The notes under the pieces were generated by a model. It made no database searches. It was given only the letters and a program-made list of their open reading frames with translations, and was not told where the DNA came from. A DNA stretch of 64,000 bases. Source: Bacillota bacterium (GTDB lineage: Bacteria > Bacillota > Clostridia > Acetivibrionales > DSM-1351). Below are positions 42,913 through 52,094 of this stretch, piece by piece. Position 1 is the first letter of the stretch; each line of letters begins with the position of its first letter. The position numbers and the translations under genes were made by a program. The DNA lies in contig JAEZKZ010000088.1 in assembly GCA_023415305.1 (NCBI GenBank), forward strand, positions 1-64,000, in the 5' to 3' direction.

Positions 42913-42988
42913 CACATAAAGTAACCGACAAAAATAAATTAAAACTATAACTATAACTATGCTGCATAGCAGCAGATTGGAGTTTCAT

Positions 42989-43375
42989 ATGGAAATAACA
43001 GAAAAGGCAAGAGAACTTGGATTATTGATGGCAAGTTCCAAGGAAATGGAAACATATAAGAATACTGAGGCTGCAATGCAGTCTGACACTAAGTCTACTA
43101 CACTTATGAGTGAATACAAGCAACTACAAATTGACCTTGTTAAAAAAACAAGAGAAAATGCAGCAGCCGATAGTGTTGAAGAAGCAAAACAGAAATTGCT
43201 GGCAAAGCAAAAGGAAATAAACGAATATCCTGTAACTTTTGATTTTTTAACAGCAAAAGCCAATCTTGAAGCTTTGATGAAAAAAGTAAACGATATCATC
43301 ATTTTTTCAATAACAGGAGAGCCTACCTGCTCTGACGACAAATGCAAGACCTGTGGAGGCGGCTGTAAGGGCTAA
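42989..43375 (+). CDS. YlbF family regulator with cysteine-rich tail
   Basis: The 128-residue helical protein matches YlbF (helices with AREL...YKNTEAAMQSD, then VTFDFLTAKANLEALMKKVNDII) and ends with CSDDKCKTCGGGCKG, a four-cysteine cluster. In Bacillus YlbF, YmcA and YaaT form an Fe-S complex that affects RNase Y-dependent mRNA turnover and development. Conservation of the C-terminal cysteines fits cluster binding. The ATG at 42989 has TTGGAG upstream. It lies between miaB and mutS, probably in one transcript with mutSL. Confidence 0.82.
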   Translation: MEITEKARELGLLMASSKEMETYKNTEAAMQSDTKSTTLMSEYKQLQIDLVKKTRENAAADSVEEAKQKLLAKQKEINEYPVTFDFLTAKANLEALMKKVNDIIIFSITGEPTCSDDKCKTCGGGCKG

Positions 43376-43424
43376 AGGCAAAACGTTCATTAATCTAAAG
43401 ATTTTATAAACAATGGAGGCTAGC

Positions 43425-46040
43425 ATGGGTACAGTTACTCCTATGATGCAGCAGTACTTGAATATAAAAGACCAATACAAAGACTGTATTTTGTTCTTCA
43501 GACTGGGAGACTTCTATGAAATGTTTTTCAGAGATGCGGAGGTCGCCTCTAAAGAGCTTGAAATAACCCTTACAGGCAAGGATTGCGGGTTGGAGGAACG
43601 TGCGCCCATGTGCGGCGTTCCTTTTCATGCTGCAGACGGATACATAGCACGTCTTGTTTCAAAGGGGTATAAGGTTGCAATCTGTGAACAGGTTGAGGAC
43701 CCTGCACTGGCAAAGGGGATAGTAAAAAGGGATGTTATAAGGGTAGTAACTCCGGGGACAGTGACAGACACAGCCATGCTGGATGACAGAAAAAATAATT
43801 ATCTAATGTCGGTTTGCAGAAACGGTAATTTTTTTGGGCTGGCAGCAGTTGATATTACAACCGGTGACTTTTATGCTACCAGGATAACCTGGGGAAATAC
43901 CAAGGGCAAGCTGATGGATGAAATTGCCAAGTTTATGCCCTCAGAGTTGGTAGTAAACAGTGAGTTCAACGAAGATGGTGAATTACTGAACCTGTTGAAT
44001 CTACGCTTCAACATTTACATATCGGGTTATGACAACTGTGCTTTTGAGTATGGTAATGCCAAGGAAACGCTAAAACAGCATTTTGAAAATCTCACTCTGG
44101 ATTTGTCGGAATACGATATATCCATTAACGCATCAGGCGCACTTTTAAATTACCTGGATATGACGCAAAAGGTTAACTTGAGTCATATCCAGAATTTCAA
44201 CTCCTATAACATTGAGGAATACATGATTTTAGATGCTGCAACCCGTCGAAATCTTGAATTGACAGAAACCATGAGAGAAAAGTCAAAACGGGGTTCACTA
44301 CTGTGGGTACTGGATAAAACCATGACTTCCATGGGGGGCAGACTCCTGAGAAAATGGATAGAACAACCTCTGGTCAATATGGGAGATATTCAACTCAGAC
44401 TGGACGCCGTTGATGAATTCAAGAACCGGTTTATGGCACGTATGGAAATCAGGGAATTGCTTCGCAGGGTTTACGATATTGAGCGACTAATGGGAAAAGT
44501 AGTACTTGGCAACGTTAATTGCCGGGATTTTATAGCTCTTAAAAACTCTATCGGTCAAATTCCATTTATAAAAAATACTATGATTGATTTTGAGGCTGAA
44601 TATAACAGGTATTGCTATGAGCAGCTGGACAGTCTGGAAGATGTTTGCCAGCTTATAGAAGCCGCCATAATTGAGGACCCTCCTGTTACCATTAAGGAGG
44701 GCGGTATTATAAAAACAGGTTATAATACCGAGGTGGACAAGCTCAGGCAGGCATCAACCCAGGGAAAGGATTGGATAGCAGCTCTTGAAGCCGAAGAAAA
44801 GGAAAAAACAGGTATAAAAAACCTTAAAGTAGGCTTCAACAGAGTATTCGGTTATTTTATCGAAGTGACAAAATCCAACTTTTCACTGGTACCTGAAGAA
44901 TATATAAGAAAACAGACTCTTGCTAACTGTGAAAGATACATTACTCCTGAACTAAAGGAAATTGAAGATAATATTTTAGGGGCAGAGGAAAAAATAGTTC
45001 AACTGGAATACAGCTTATTTCTAGAAGTAAAAGAAGCTATTGCAGCACAGCTTACAAGAATCAAGAGAACGTCCAAGGTGCTTGCTGAACTGGACGCTCT
45101 CGCTTCACTGGCCGAGGTGGCTGACAGGGAAGGCTATTGTATGCCCGAAGTAACGGCCACCGATGAGATACATATTGTAGACGGCAGACATCCCGTGGTT
45201 GAGAAAATGACAGAAAAAAGCAGCTTTGTGCCAAATGACACCGTGCTTGACATGGGTGAAGACAGACTTGCCGTAATTACCGGTCCCAACATGGCCGGCA
45301 AGTCCACCTACATGAGGCAGACCGCTCTTATTGTGTTAATGGCACAAATCGGAAGCTTTGTTCCTGCAACCTCAGCAAAAATCGGTCTTGTGGACAGAAT
45401 ATTCACAAGGGTGGGAGCTTCGGATGACCTGGCTTCAGGACAGAGTACCTTTATGGTGGAGATGTCTGAGGTTGCCAACATCCTTATGAATGCCAGCCAG
45501 AGAAGTCTGCTGATACTTGATGAAATAGGCAGAGGCACAAGTACCTTTGACGGCCTGAGCATAGCATGGGCTGTCATAGAATACATAGTAAACAAGGAGA
45601 ATCTTGGCTGTAGAACCCTTTTCGCAACTCATTATCACGAGCTTACCGAACTGGAAGGAAAGCTGACAGGTATAAAAAACTATTGTATAACCGTTAAAGA
45701 AAAAGGTGAGGATGTCATATTCCTGCGTAAAATAATCAGAGGCGGTGCTGACGGCAGTTATGGTATTCAGGTTGCGCGGCTTGCGGGCGTGCCTCAGCCT
45801 GTAATTGACCGAGCTAAGGAAATTCTTAATGAGCTGGATGCTGCTGATATTAACAAGAATGGGAAGGCACGCAGAGTTAAGAAGCAGGTGGAAGGGCAGT
45901 TGGATTTTTTCGAGGCTGCTGCAAAAGCGTCAGCCCACAATGAGATACTTGAAGATATCAAGAAAATTGATATTTCAAGGCTGACGCCGATAGATGCCAT
46001 GAATATTCTCTATGAACTTCAGAGGAAAATGAATAGTTAG
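43425..46040 (+). CDS. mutS: DNA mismatch repair protein MutS
   Basis: The 871-residue protein is full length, with the mismatch-binding domain I motif FFRLGDFYEMF, connector, lever and clamp, and ATPase domain with Walker A GPNMAGKSTYMRQ (about residues 619-631), Walker B LLILDEIGRGTST and the ATHYHEL histidine. MutS detects mispairs and recruits MutL, encoded 91 bases downstream. I use the ATG at 43425, six bases after GGAGG; an ATG at 43413 overlaps that site. Confidence 0.97.
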   Translation: MGTVTPMMQQYLNIKDQYKDCILFFRLGDFYEMFFRDAEVASKELEITLTGKDCGLEERAPMCGVPFHAADGYIARLVSKGYKVAICEQVEDPALAKGIVKRDVIRVVTPGTVTDTAMLDDRKNNYLMSVCRNGNFFGLAAVDITTGDFYATRITWGNTKGKLMDEIAKFMPSELVVNSEFNEDGELLNLLNLRFNIYISGYDNCAFEYGNAKETLKQHFENLTLDLSEYDISINASGALLNYLDMTQKVNLSHIQNFNSYNIEEYMILDAATRRNLELTETMREKSKRGSLLWVLDKTMTSMGGRLLRKWIEQPLVNMGDIQLRLDAVDEFKNRFMARMEIRELLRRVYDIERLMGKVVLGNVNCRDFIALKNSIGQIPFIKNTMIDFEAEYNRYCYEQLDSLEDVCQLIEAAIIEDPPVTIKEGGIIKTGYNTEVDKLRQASTQGKDWIAALEAEEKEKTGIKNLKVGFNRVFGYFIEVTKSNFSLVPEEYIRKQTLANCERYITPELKEIEDNILGAEEKIVQLEYSLFLEVKEAIAAQLTRIKRTSKVLAELDALASLAEVADREGYCMPEVTATDEIHIVDGRHPVVEKMTEKSSFVPNDTVLDMGEDRLAVITGPNMAGKSTYMRQTALIVLMAQIGSFVPATSAKIGLVDRIFTRVGASDDLASGQSTFMVEMSEVANILMNASQRSLLILDEIGRGTSTFDGLSIAWAVIEYIVNKENLGCRTLFATHYHELTELEGKLTGIKNYCITVKEKGEDVIFLRKIIRGGADGSYGIQVARLAGVPQPVIDRAKEILNELDAADINKNGKARRVKKQVEGQLDFFEAAAKASAHNEILEDIKKIDISRLTPIDAMNILYELQRKMNS

Positions 46041-46131
46041 TTAGAAATTAAATTTCAAAATAAAGTTACCAAAATAATATCAATCGTAAATTAGATTAAA
46101 ATGCCATATTGGATAATAATCAGGAGGTTTT

Positions 46132-48267
46132 ATGGGACGCATTATTGTACTGGACGAGAATACCTCAAACAAAATAGCTGCGGGAGAAGTGGTTGAAAAA
46201 CCAGCTTCTGTTGTTAAGGAGCTTGTAGAAAACTCAATAGATGCCGGTGCAACAAGTATCTCAATAGATATTAAAAACGGTGGGATATCGTACATAAAAG
46301 TGACCGATAACGGCAGCGGAATGGATGAAGATGATGTTGAGATAGCCTTTGAACGGCATGCCACAAGTAAAATAAAACGTGCTGAAGATTTGGAATCCAT
46401 TGTTACCATGGGCTTCAGAGGAGAAGCACTGGCAAGCATCGCAGCTGTTTCCTCAGTGGAACTTCAGACAAGAGCCGCAGGAAATACCTACGGAATGTAT
46501 GTACATATCAGTGGAGGTACCTTTAAAGAGGTTAGGCAGACAGGATGTCCTGTCGGCACAACGTTTATCATTAGAAATTTATTCTTCAACACTCCTGCAC
46601 GGTATAAATTCCTGAAAAAGGATTCAACTGAAGCAGGCTATATTTCGGATGCAATTTCAAGGATAGCCCTTGGAAATCCCGAGATATCCTTTAGGTTGTC
46701 CAGCGGTAAAACAGTTTTACTGCATACCCCGGGAAATAATGACCTAAAGAGCGCCATTTACAGCATTTATGGGAAAGAAATCATTAAAGAGCTCATGGAG
46801 GTCAACTATCAGGATGACAAGTACAACATAACCGGGTATATCGGAAGACCTGAGGCTGCGCGAGCTAACAGAAACTATCAGTCTCTGTATATAAATAAAA
46901 GATATGTTAAAAGCAGGCTTGTATCATATGCGGTTGAACAGGCTTACAGTAGTATACTCATGAAAAACAAGTTTCCGTTCTTTGTTTTAAATATTGAACT
47001 AAACCCTCTTCTGGTGGATGCAAATGTATCTCCAGCTAAAACTGAAGTCCGTTTTGCTGAGGAAAGCTATCTGTCCAGAGCCATATATATGGCGGTTTCC
47101 AAAGCCTTGAGTTCCGATACGCTTTTTAATCCTGTTACAGTATCCAACAGGGACAGGGAAATATTCAAGTTCAAGAATGTTGATCCAAAGCCTGAGTATG
47201 TTCAAGAGGAGTTGGGTAGTGAACTAAAGAGAATCAGCGAACCAAAGACAGAGTTTGCAACAGTCAGTGGACAGGAAGCAGTTACACCCATTCGGGAGAC
47301 TGGAGTCAGCAGCCAGAGTTCTGCAACAGATAAATATAAGGCATATGCAAATGTTCATGAAAAAGAAATAGGACAAAATAGTAACAATAGAGAGGCAAAA
47401 GCTTCTGAGGAACAGGAAATAAAATTGTTCACAGAAGCATTAAAGCCCCTTACAAGAACCGATATTGGAAGGCTTGGACTTACACAGACAGCTGCTGAAA
47501 TGACAACACAGAGAGATTCTGAGACACAAACACAGAGTGTTGCTGAGACTCCAGCACAGCCTGTCATGCCGGAGATTGCAAATATATATAGTAATTCTGT
47601 TAACGAAGGCCTGCCGATTAAAGAAACCAATGGTATGGAAACAATTGATACTGTTGATAATAATAAAATTCACAAAAACGATACTGATTTAATGGCCATG
47701 AAATATATCGGGCAGGCGTTTTCCACCTATATTATCCTCCAGAACGGAGAGGAGCTTGTATTGGTGGATCAGCATGCTGCCCATGAAAGAATTATATATG
47801 AAAAGCTGAAAGTCAAATATGAGGAACGGAAAAATACCACTCAACTTTTATTGGAACCTGTAGTTATTCAGTATCAAGCATTTGAACTTAATGAAATAAG
47901 GTCAAAACAGGAGCTGCTCGCAAAAATAGGTTTTATCTTTGAGGATTTTGGAAATAATTCAATTATAATAAGAGGTATACCATATCTTTTGGAGGGATGC
48001 TCACCAAAGGATGTATTTTTGGAGCTGACCGATAAAATACTATCGTCCCTTAAGCCTGTTTCAACGCCTTTGGCAGATGAAATTATACATACCGTTGCAT
48101 GTAAGGCTGCCATCAAGGCTAACAAAAAACTTGACAACAGTGAGGTAGAACAATTGCTTGCCGAGCTATCTCAAGCAGGTTCAAGGTATACCTGCCCCCA
48201 TGGAAGACCAACAGTTATAAGACTCACAAAATACGAAATAGAAAAAATGTTCAAGCGAATCGTATGA
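46132..48267 (+). CDS. mutL: DNA mismatch repair protein MutL (endonuclease type)
   Basis: The 711-residue protein has the N-terminal GHKL ATPase (VVKELVENSIDAGAT, DNGSGMD, TMGFRGEALASI), a long low-complexity linker (about 350-520) and a C-terminal dimerisation/endonuclease domain with DQHAAHERIIYE, the metal-binding motif of nicking MutL. Expected in a bacterium without MutH and Dam. CAGGAGG lies before ATG. miaA begins 15 bases after its stop. Confidence 0.96.
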   Translation: MGRIIVLDENTSNKIAAGEVVEKPASVVKELVENSIDAGATSISIDIKNGGISYIKVTDNGSGMDEDDVEIAFERHATSKIKRAEDLESIVTMGFRGEALASIAAVSSVELQTRAAGNTYGMYVHISGGTFKEVRQTGCPVGTTFIIRNLFFNTPARYKFLKKDSTEAGYISDAISRIALGNPEISFRLSSGKTVLLHTPGNNDLKSAIYSIYGKEIIKELMEVNYQDDKYNITGYIGRPEAARANRNYQSLYINKRYVKSRLVSYAVEQAYSSILMKNKFPFFVLNIELNPLLVDANVSPAKTEVRFAEESYLSRAIYMAVSKALSSDTLFNPVTVSNRDREIFKFKNVDPKPEYVQEELGSELKRISEPKTEFATVSGQEAVTPIRETGVSSQSSATDKYKAYANVHEKEIGQNSNNREAKASEEQEIKLFTEALKPLTRTDIGRLGLTQTAAEMTTQRDSETQTQSVAETPAQPVMPEIANIYSNSVNEGLPIKETNGMETIDTVDNNKIHKNDTDLMAMKYIGQAFSTYIILQNGEELVLVDQHAAHERIIYEKLKVKYEERKNTTQLLLEPVVIQYQAFELNEIRSKQELLAKIGFIFEDFGNNSIIIRGIPYLLEGCSPKDVFLELTDKILSSLKPVSTPLADEIIHTVACKAAIKANKKLDNSEVEQLLAELSQAGSRYTCPHGRPTVIRLTKYEIEKMFKRIV

Positions 48268-48282
48268 TAAGGAAAAGGATAA

Positions 48283-49236
48283 ATGATGAGGGAAGTAATA
48301 GTAATAGCAGGGCCAACTGCTTCCGGTAAGACAAATCTATCCATAGAGCTTGCAAAACGGTTTAATGGTGAAATAATATCAGCAGACTCCATGCAGGTCT
48401 ATAAATATATGGATATAGGGACAGCAAAACCAACTGAAGCGGAAATGCAGGGTATAAAACATTATCTGATTGACGAGCTATTGCCCAGTGAAGAATTTAA
48501 TGTTGTAAAATTCAAGGCATTGGCAGAAAAATATATTGAAGAAATTTTAAGTAAAGGGAAGCAGCCTATTATTGTTGGAGGAACAGGACTATACATCAGT
48601 TCCCTGATAAATAATATCAATTTCAGTGAGACAGAAAGTGACTGGGAACTCAGAGAGCAGTTAAGCAGGGAAGCCGAAGAAAATGGACCGGATTATTTAC
48701 ATGACAAGCTGAAACTGGTTGACCCTGTATCAGCAGAGAACATTCATCCGAACAATGTAAAGCGTGTAATCAGGGCTCTTGAGGTATACTATCAGACACT
48801 GAAGCCCATTAGCTATCATAATGATAAGTCAAGAGAAGTCCCTCCAAAATACAAGTTTATTCTTATAGGACTTGCCTGGGACAGGGAAAAGCTATATGAA
48901 AGAATTAACAAGAGAGTGGATATGATGCTTGAAGCAGGTCTTGTAAAAGAGGTTGAGGGACTCGTAGAAACAGGCTACGCAGAATCTATTACATCAATGC
49001 AGGGAATTGGCTACAAGGAAATAGTACGCTACCTAAGAGGTGAAATCACACTTGAGGAAGCAATAGAAATAATCAAGCGAGATTCAAGAAGATATGCCAA
49101 AAGACAAATTACATGGTTTAAAAGAATCAATGAAATTAAATGGTTTAGTATAGATAATTCTGGAAATACTAATAATATTGTTGAAACGGTTATTACCTAC
49201 ATAAGAAGCCATGGTACGCAGCTTACGGGTTTTTAG
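48283..49236 (+). CDS. miaA: tRNA dimethylallyltransferase MiaA
   Basis: The 317-residue enzyme has the P-loop GPTASGKTNL, DSMQVYKYMDIGTAKP, VGGTGLYISSLI and a C-terminal SRRYAKRQITWFKR motif. It prenylates A37 of tRNAs that read UNN codons, giving the substrate for MiaB. Follows mutL closely and precedes hfq, the usual clostridial and proteobacterial order. Two adjacent ATG codons (48283 and 48286) both follow AAGGATAA. Confidence 0.96.
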   Translation: MMREVIVIAGPTASGKTNLSIELAKRFNGEIISADSMQVYKYMDIGTAKPTEAEMQGIKHYLIDELLPSEEFNVVKFKALAEKYIEEILSKGKQPIIVGGTGLYISSLINNINFSETESDWELREQLSREAEENGPDYLHDKLKLVDPVSAENIHPNNVKRVIRALEVYYQTLKPISYHNDKSREVPPKYKFILIGLAWDREKLYERINKRVDMMLEAGLVKEVEGLVETGYAESITSMQGIGYKEIVRYLRGEITLEEAIEIIKRDSRRYAKRQITWFKRINEIKWFSIDNSGNTNNIVETVITYIRSHGTQLTGF

Positions 49237-49393
49237 TACTTTATTCTTATTGCATCTGCTGGTATAATCTAGTAAAATTAAAATAAGTTATGTCTTCATC
49301 GTTCAATTTAATTGATTTTGGGGTACATAGAGTGCTTTCCATATATATGGATAAGCCCGGTAATTATATATAAAACAAAGGAGAGGATTTACT

Positions 49394-49636
49394 TTGGTAA
49401 AGAATACTATCAATTTGCAGGACATTTTTTTAAATCAGGTCAGAAAAGAACATATAGCTGTTACTATATATCTGACTAATGGATTTCAATTAAAGGGAAT
49501 GGTTAAGGGGTTTGACAATTTTACAGTTGTTCTTGACAGTGACGGTAAGCAGCAGCTTGTTTACAAGCATGCAATTTCAACTATAAGCCCCATGAAGGTT
49601 GTTAACCTGATATTTAACGAGCAGACGAAGGAATAA
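49394..49636 (+). CDS. hfq: RNA-binding protein Hfq
   Basis: The 80-residue protein has the Sm1 motif (NGFQLKGMVKGFDNFTVVL) and the Sm2 motif (YKHAIST), with the short C-terminus typical of Firmicutes. Hexameric Hfq binds A/U-rich RNA and aids small-RNA pairing. The start is TTG at 49394 after GGAGAGGA. It has its own 157-base upstream region, so it may be transcribed apart from miaA. Confidence 0.95.
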   Translation: MVKNTINLQDIFLNQVRKEHIAVTIYLTNGFQLKGMVKGFDNFTVVLDSDGKQQLVYKHAISTISPMKVVNLIFNEQTKE

Positions 49637-49775
49637 TCAGGCTTTACATAGTTTATAACGCATATGTTCTAAAAGGCGTTTGACGAGGCAATCTATTCTG
49701 TATGCATCAGGTGTTATCTGTGGTCTCGGCATAAACTATATATTTTAATGACAAATAGCTAGATAAGTAAACATT

Positions 49776-49812
49776 AAACTCCCATTATAACATTATTGTA
49801 ATGGGAGTTTCT
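49776..49812 (+). terminator. Hairpin terminator after hfq
   Basis: Twelve-bp arms AAACTCCCATTA (49776-49787) and TAATGGGAGTTT (49799-49810). The T-tail is short. Confidence 0.7.
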
Positions 49813-49870
49813 CAGATTGTTTTGAACATAAATGAAGGAATAGTAAAAAGGCCAAGTAGGAGGCTTACAT

Positions 49871-50692
49871 ATGGAATGTTTGGTAAATGGTGTTAATGTA
49901 TATTATGAAATATATGGTGAAGGGACTCCTGTCGTAATGATTCATGGTTGGAGTCCTGACCATAGGTTGATGAAAGGCTGTATGGAACCCGTATTTCAGT
50001 CTTCATTTGCTTCGTGGAAACGTATCTATTTTGATTTACCGGGAATGGGAAAAACTAAAGCAGAACCGTGGGTAAATAATTCCGATCAAATGCTGGATAT
50101 AGTTCTTGGCTTTATTGATACAGTGATTCCTAATGAACATTTTGTTTTAGCGGGCGAATCCTATGGTGGTTATTTAGCTAGAGGAATAATTAATAAGCGT
50201 ACTTCTTTTGTAGATGGCCTTTTATTAATATGTCCAGTAGCTGGTGAATGTGGGGCAGAATATCAGGTAATAGAAAAGGACGATGAACTTTTAAATAGTC
50301 TAACAGAAGAGGACAGAAGTTATTTTGAGGGTAAGGGAATAAACACTTTACAAAATAGAAGGGTTTGGTCTAGATTCAAAGAAGAAGTTTTATCAGGGCT
50401 AAAGGTTGCGGATTATACATTTTTAAGAAAACATTCGGGTGATTTAAGTTTTGATGTTGACGCACTAGAAGTGCCTTTTACTAAACCTACACTTATGCTG
50501 GCAGGAAGACAGGATTCTGTAGTAGGGTACAGAGGGCTTTGGGATATAGTTGAATTATACCCGAGAGCTTCGTTTATTTTACTTGACAGTGCTGCTCATA
50601 ATCTGCAAATCGAACAGGATATCTTGTTTACCGAGGCTGTTAAAGAATGGTTATTCAGAGTAACTGCCGATCAGGGTAAAAAGATAATTTAA
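49871..50692 (+). CDS. Alpha/beta hydrolase
   Basis: The 273-residue protein has the alpha/beta hydrolase fold with the oxyanion HGWSPDHRL motif, nucleophile serine in GESYGGYLARG, acid in GRQDSVVG and histidine in DSAAHNLQIE, all in order. Cytoplasmic, no signal peptide. An ester, lactone or amide substrate is likely, but none is specified. AGGAGG lies ten bases before the ATG. Stand-alone gene convergent with lexA. Confidence 0.88.
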   Translation: MECLVNGVNVYYEIYGEGTPVVMIHGWSPDHRLMKGCMEPVFQSSFASWKRIYFDLPGMGKTKAEPWVNNSDQMLDIVLGFIDTVIPNEHFVLAGESYGGYLARGIINKRTSFVDGLLLICPVAGECGAEYQVIEKDDELLNSLTEEDRSYFEGKGINTLQNRRVWSRFKEEVLSGLKVADYTFLRKHSGDLSFDVDALEVPFTKPTLMLAGRQDSVVGYRGLWDIVELYPRASFILLDSAAHNLQIEQDILFTEAVKEWLFRVTADQGKKII

Positions 50693-50743
50693 TTGATCGA
50701 AACTTAAAACAATAACCTTAAAACGCAGAAAATAAATACTACG

Positions 50744-50779
50744 AAAAAACAGCGATAAAATTAATCATCGCTGTTTTTT
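50744..50779. terminator. Bidirectional terminator between hydrolase and lexA
   Basis: Twelve-bp arms AAAAAACAGCGA (50744-50755) and TCGCTGTTTTTT (50768-50779), symmetrical A- and T-runs. Confidence 0.85.
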
Positions 50780-50873
50780 ATGTACTGTATAATATTGTAC
50801 TATTGAATCTTTGACGTATGCCTTGTATTCACTTGCATCCTATATCTAATATCTAACTTCTAACCTCCAAAAA

Positions 50874-51527
50874 CTACATACGTCTGAAGACACCAATGAC
50901 TTTACCGACAATAGAAACGTTATCTTTTACTATGATAGGCTCAAGTCTGCTGTTCTCAGGCTGTAATCTGATATGATCCTTTTCCTTGAAAAAAGTTTTA
51001 CATGTTGCTTCGTCTCCCAGAAGTGCAACTATAATGTCTCCATTATTTGCGGTAGACTGCTGTCTTACCAAAACAAAATCATTATTAAGAATACCGGCTT
51101 CAATCATACTGTCACCCTGTATTCTCAGCATAAAAGCATTGCTGTTTTGAACAAAATCTACAGGCAGAGGAAAGGTATCGGTAATATTTTCAACTGCAAG
51201 AATAGGCTGACCTGCTGCAACTTTTCCAACGACGGGAACTTCAACCATTTCACGGGTAGTAAAATAGCCTTCCTTTTGAGCATTGACGGCTGTTTTTGTA
51301 GGTTTATTTAAATTATTTACTATTTTTATTGCTCTCGGTTTAGTAGGGTCCTTTTGAAGTACACCGCTATCATTTAGCTTCTGAAGATAGGCGTGAACAG
51401 TCGAGGTAGACTTAAAACCAACAGCAGCGCAAATTTCTCTGACTGATGGAGGATATCCGTTTTCATATACACATTTATTAACATAGTCAAGAATTTCCTG
51501 CTGCTTAGTAGAGTTCTTTTTAGCCAT
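50874..51527 (-). CDS. lexA: LexA repressor
   Basis: The 217-residue protein has an N-terminal winged helix (PPSVREICAAVGFKSTSTVHAYL), the Ala-Gly self-cleavage site in KVAAGQPI, and the catalytic pair Ser (RIQGDSMIEAG) and Lys (EATCKTFFK). RecA-stimulated autocleavage releases SOS genes after DNA damage. It is divergent from the yneA-like gene across three LexA boxes, one of them 59 bases before its start codon, so it is autoregulated. AGGAGGC ribosome binding site. Confidence 0.97.
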   Translation of the reverse strand: MAKKNSTKQQEILDYVNKCVYENGYPPSVREICAAVGFKSTSTVHAYLQKLNDSGVLQKDPTKPRAIKIVNNLNKPTKTAVNAQKEGYFTTREMVEVPVVGKVAAGQPILAVENITDTFPLPVDFVQNSNAFMLRIQGDSMIEAGILNNDFVLVRQQSTANNGDIIVALLGDEATCKTFFKEKDHIRLQPENSRLEPIIVKDNVSIVGKVIGVFRRM

Positions 51528-51585
51528 AAAAGCCTCCTAGATTATGTATTAACAAGGTTAGTATAGCATATAAAATTCCAAATAG

Positions 51586-51599
51586 CAAACGAATGTTCG
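51586..51599. promoter_or_regulatory. SOS (LexA) box 1, lexA-proximal
   Basis: Read on the minus strand it is CGAACATTCGTTTG, matching the Gram-positive CGAAC-N4-GTTYG pattern. Confidence 0.75.
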
Positions 51600-51618
51600 A
51601 AAAAAATGCAAAAGCGTA

Positions 51619-51647
51619 TTGACAAACGAGAACAAATGTTCGATAAT
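51619..51647 (+). promoter_or_regulatory. Promoter of the yneA-like gene with LexA box in the spacer
   Basis: TTGACA (51619-51624) and GATAAT (51642-51647) with a 17-base spacer that contains LexA box 2. Confidence 0.75.
51629..51642. promoter_or_regulatory. SOS (LexA) box 2, within the yneA-like promoter
   Basis: AGAACAAATGTTCG, GAAC-N4-GTTCG, between the -35 and -10 boxes. Confidence 0.85.
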
Positions 51648-51653
51648 ATACAT

Positions 51654-51667
51654 AGAACAAATGTTCG
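51654..51667. promoter_or_regulatory. SOS (LexA) box 3, downstream of the yneA-like promoter
   Basis: The same 14-mer as box 2, exactly 25 bases further on, over the expected transcription start and ending just at the ribosome binding site. Confidence 0.85.
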
Positions 51668-51678
51668 GGAGGTCGGTT

Positions 51679-51972
51679 ATGAATAAAAGAAGATATATAT
51701 TAAAGAATAGAGCAAAATTTTTCAATTTTATATTTTTAATTTCTCTTATTGTATTTATAATAGCATATACCGCCAGCGTTTCAGGTTATGCAGAACCAGA
51801 CTATACTACTGTTACTGTTCAGCCCGGAGATACTCTATGGTCCATAGCCGAACAGTATGGTGATGATAGCTCTGATATCAGGGAGTATATATACAACATA
51901 AAAAAGATAAACAATATGAAATCGAGCTTGTTGGTTGAAAATACCTCTATTATAATACCGATAAATGAATAG
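51679..51972 (+). CDS. YneA-like SOS-induced cell division inhibitor (LysM)
   Basis: A 97-residue protein with one membrane helix (about 13-33) and a C-terminal extracellular LysM domain (TVQPGDTLWSIAEQYG...IIIPI). Size, layout and its position divergent from lexA match YneA, which delays division during the SOS response. The ATG at 51679 follows GGGAGG. Two LexA boxes overlap its promoter and start region, so induction by DNA damage is expected. Sequence identity to YneA outside LysM is not evident by eye. Confidence 0.82.
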   Translation: MNKRRYILKNRAKFFNFIFLISLIVFIIAYTASVSGYAEPDYTTVTVQPGDTLWSIAEQYGDDSSDIREYIYNIKKINNMKSSLLVENTSIIIPINE

Positions 51973-52018
51973 TTTCTCTCGTTTTTTTGACAAAATTACG
52001 TATTTTTAACTCGTTTAT

Positions 52019-52047
52019 TTGACATTTACATATTGCGGTAGTATTAT
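52019..52047 (+). promoter_or_regulatory. Promoter of the hydrogenase-related operon
   Basis: TTGACA (52019-52024) and TATTAT (52042-52047) with a 17-base spacer, 47 bases before the first gene. No operator-like repeat is obvious. Confidence 0.7.
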
Positions 52048-52094
52048 AGATGCTGTGTTTATCAAGCTTTAATTGCCTTGGAGGTATTTGATTC

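Noticed and set aside
42794..42988. Minus-strand frame encoding a Gly-Ile repeat membrane peptide
   Set aside because: It is produced by translating the CCTATA microsatellite and has no ribosome binding site or family resemblance.
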